Shown one piece after another: positions 6,868-8,084 of a stretch of DNA of 8,084 bases. Location: the NCBI GenBank assembly GCA_030615975.1, contig JAUWYH010000060.1, positions 1-8,084 on the forward strand, given 5' to 3'. The notes beneath the pieces were generated by a model. The model was not told the DNA's origin. It saw nothing but the letters and a program-made list of their open reading frames with translations, and ran no database searches. How positions within the stretch are numbered: the stretch's first letter is position 1; each line of letters starts with the position of its first letter. This DNA is from Candidatus Aminicenantota bacterium. GTDB taxonomy: Bacteria; Acidobacteriota; Aminicenantia; Aminicenantales; Aminicenantaceae. A program made the position numbers and the translations under genes.

Positions 6868-8084
6868 ATGGGATTTATAAACCGCTTCTTTAAGCTTGAA
6901 GAGAGGAAAACTTCTTTTCGCATTGAAATGGTGGGAGGGATTACAACATTCATGACCATGTCCTATATTATTTTTGTTCAGCCTGCAATCCTTTCCGGGG
7001 CTGGGATGGATAAAGGAGCAGTCATGTTTGCCACCTGTATTTCATCCGCTCTAGCTACTCTTCTGATGGGGATTTTAGCCAAATACCCGATTGCGCTTGC
7101 TCCTGCTATGGGACACAATATCTTTTTTGCTGTTATTGTCTGCGGCACGATGGGCTACTCCTGGCAAGTGGCGTTGGGAGCTGTTTTTATATCGGGAACG
7201 ATTTTTATCATCTTTTCTGCTATTGGAGTTTGGGGAAATTTGGTGGCCTCTGTTCCTGACTCTCTAAAGCATGCCATTGCAGTCGGCATCGGTCTCTTGA
7301 TTGCTCTTATCGGCCTTGAATACGGCGGTCTTGTAGTGGATACACCGGGAGTATTAGTTGGCCTTGGAGATTTGACAAGCAAACCCGTAGCACTTGTTTT
7401 ATTCGGAGTTATTTTGACTTCAGCGTTGATGGCCTTGAGAGTACGCGGTGCGATTCTTATAGGTATTCTAGCCACGGCTGTTTTGGGAATTCCATTAGGA
7501 ATCGTAAAATACCATGGAATACTCGCTGCTCCTCCCAGTGTTGCCCCCACGCTTTTTAAACTGGACATCTTAGGTGCCCTCAACACAGGCCTGATCACAG
7601 TGGTTTTTATATTCTTCTTCCTCGACCTCTTCGATACCATGGGCACACTGATCGGAGTAAGTGGCCCGGCCGGGTTTTTAAAAGAAGGAAAACTTCCTCG
7701 TGCTAACCAGGCCATGCTCTCCGATGCGATCGGCACAGTTGGAGGAGCTCTTCTGGGGACGTCCACGGTGACCAGTTATATTGAAAGTACAACCGGCATC
7801 TCTCAGGGAGCAAGAACAGGCCTGGCCAATATATTTACATCTTTTCTTTTTTTAGCGGCTCTTTTTTTCAGTCCTTTAGCCATGATGATAGGAGGAGATT
7901 ATAATTACAATGGGCTCATCCTCAAACCTATTGTTGCTCCTCCATTGATCATCGTCGGTTATTTGATGATGAAGTGTGTCACTTTTATAAATTGGGAGGA
8001 TATAACCGAGGCTATTCCTGCTTTTCTGACGATTATCATTATGCCCTTGACGATGAGTATTACAGAGGGTATTGCTTTCGGTTT
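6868..8084 (+). CDS. NCS2-family purine permease, AzgA/PbuG-like (partial, C-terminus beyond window)
   Basis: Polytopic inner-membrane transporter, probably a proton-coupled purine base importer. I read 405 uninterrupted codons from the ATG at 6868 to the window edge; relatives are about 430-450 residues, so little is missing. The N-terminus RFFKLEERKTSFRIE followed by GGITTFMTMSYIIFVQP (23-39) is typical of the AzgA branch. Other landmarks are ALAPAMGHNIFFA (76-88), LDLFDTMGTLIGV (252-264), the AMLSDAIGTVGGALLGTSTV stretch (282-301) with TSYIEST after it (Glu306), and SITEGIAFG at the end. The usual APGMGLN motif reads APAMGHN, so substrate preference may differ. AGGGA at 6856-6860 serves as the ribosome site, seven bases before the ATG. 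The gene follows apt by 18 bases, implying uptake coupled to salvage, most simply of adenine. Hypoxanthine/guanine cannot be excluded. Confidence 0.9.
   Translation, partial: MGFINRFFKLEERKTSFRIEMVGGITTFMTMSYIIFVQPAILSGAGMDKGAVMFATCISSALATLLMGILAKYPIALAPAMGHNIFFAVIVCGTMGYSWQVALGAVFISGTIFIIFSAIGVWGNLVASVPDSLKHAIAVGIGLLIALIGLEYGGLVVDTPGVLVGLGDLTSKPVALVLFGVILTSALMALRVRGAILIGILATAVLGIPLGIVKYHGILAAPPSVAPTLFKLDILGALNTGLITVVFIFFFLDLFDTMGTLIGVSGPAGFLKEGKLPRANQAMLSDAIGTVGGALLGTSTVTSYIESTTGISQGARTGLANIFTSFLFLAALFFSPLAMMIGGDYNYNGLILKPIVAPPLIIVGYLMMKCVTFINWEDITEAIPAFLTIIIMPLTMSITEGIAFG

Noticed and set aside
7155..7766. 203-codon open frame on the minus strand
   Set aside because: It lies wholly antisense to the permease, whose motifs are clear on the plus strand. 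Its predicted protein is Pro/Ser/Thr/Arg/Ile-rich with no domain, typical of a shadow frame.

Overview
The window is ordinary bacterial chromosomal DNA of fairly low GC content (roughly 40% by eye) and is densely packed with housekeeping genes. I saw no rRNA, tRNA, CRISPR array, integrase, transposase gene or phage gene. Nothing fixes the lineage. The bacterial-type gap-pgk-tpiA cluster, the fused two-domain Nnr protein and the Shine-Dalgarno sites all say Bacteria. A phylum assignment from this window alone would be a guess.

Layout. Positions 1-2797 (minus strand) hold a glycolytic operon read right to left: gap (GAPDH), pgk (phosphoglycerate kinase) and tpiA (triosephosphate isomerase, cut by the window's left edge). 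The genes are separated by 8 and 1 bases, so they are almost certainly co-transcribed and probably translationally coupled. Positions 2798-3008 are a divergent intergenic region with Shine-Dalgarno sites for both flanking genes, weak promoter candidates, a 10-bp-phased TTG repeat and a GGGTCA/TGACCC inverted repeat that looks like a REP- or MITE-type element. Positions 3009-5092 (plus strand) hold nnr (NAD(P)HX epimerase/dehydratase) and tsaE (tRNA t6A ATPase), a pairing also found in E. coli. Positions 5093-5244 are a short non-coding stretch with a good sigma-70-type promoter (TTGAAA-17-TATAAA). Positions 5245-8084 (plus strand) hold an MscS-family channel gene, an adenine phosphoribosyltransferase gene (apt) and an NCS2/AzgA-type purine permease gene cut by the right edge. 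The last three are spaced 18 bases apart and look like one transcription unit.

How they work together. The gap operon carries lower glycolysis from triose phosphates to 3-phosphoglycerate. GAPDH is known to hydrate NADH to the toxic by-product NADHX as a side reaction, and the divergent nnr gene encodes the enzyme that repairs it, so the arrangement makes metabolic sense. The permease and Apt form a purine uptake and salvage pair: import of a base, then conversion to a nucleotide with PRPP. MscS is a membrane-tension safety valve with no obvious biochemical link to purine salvage.

I found no convincing undescribed system. The points most worth a second look are the gap/nnr divergent pair with its shared control region, the REP-like inverted repeat, and sequence departures in the Apt hood loop and in the permease substrate-site motif.
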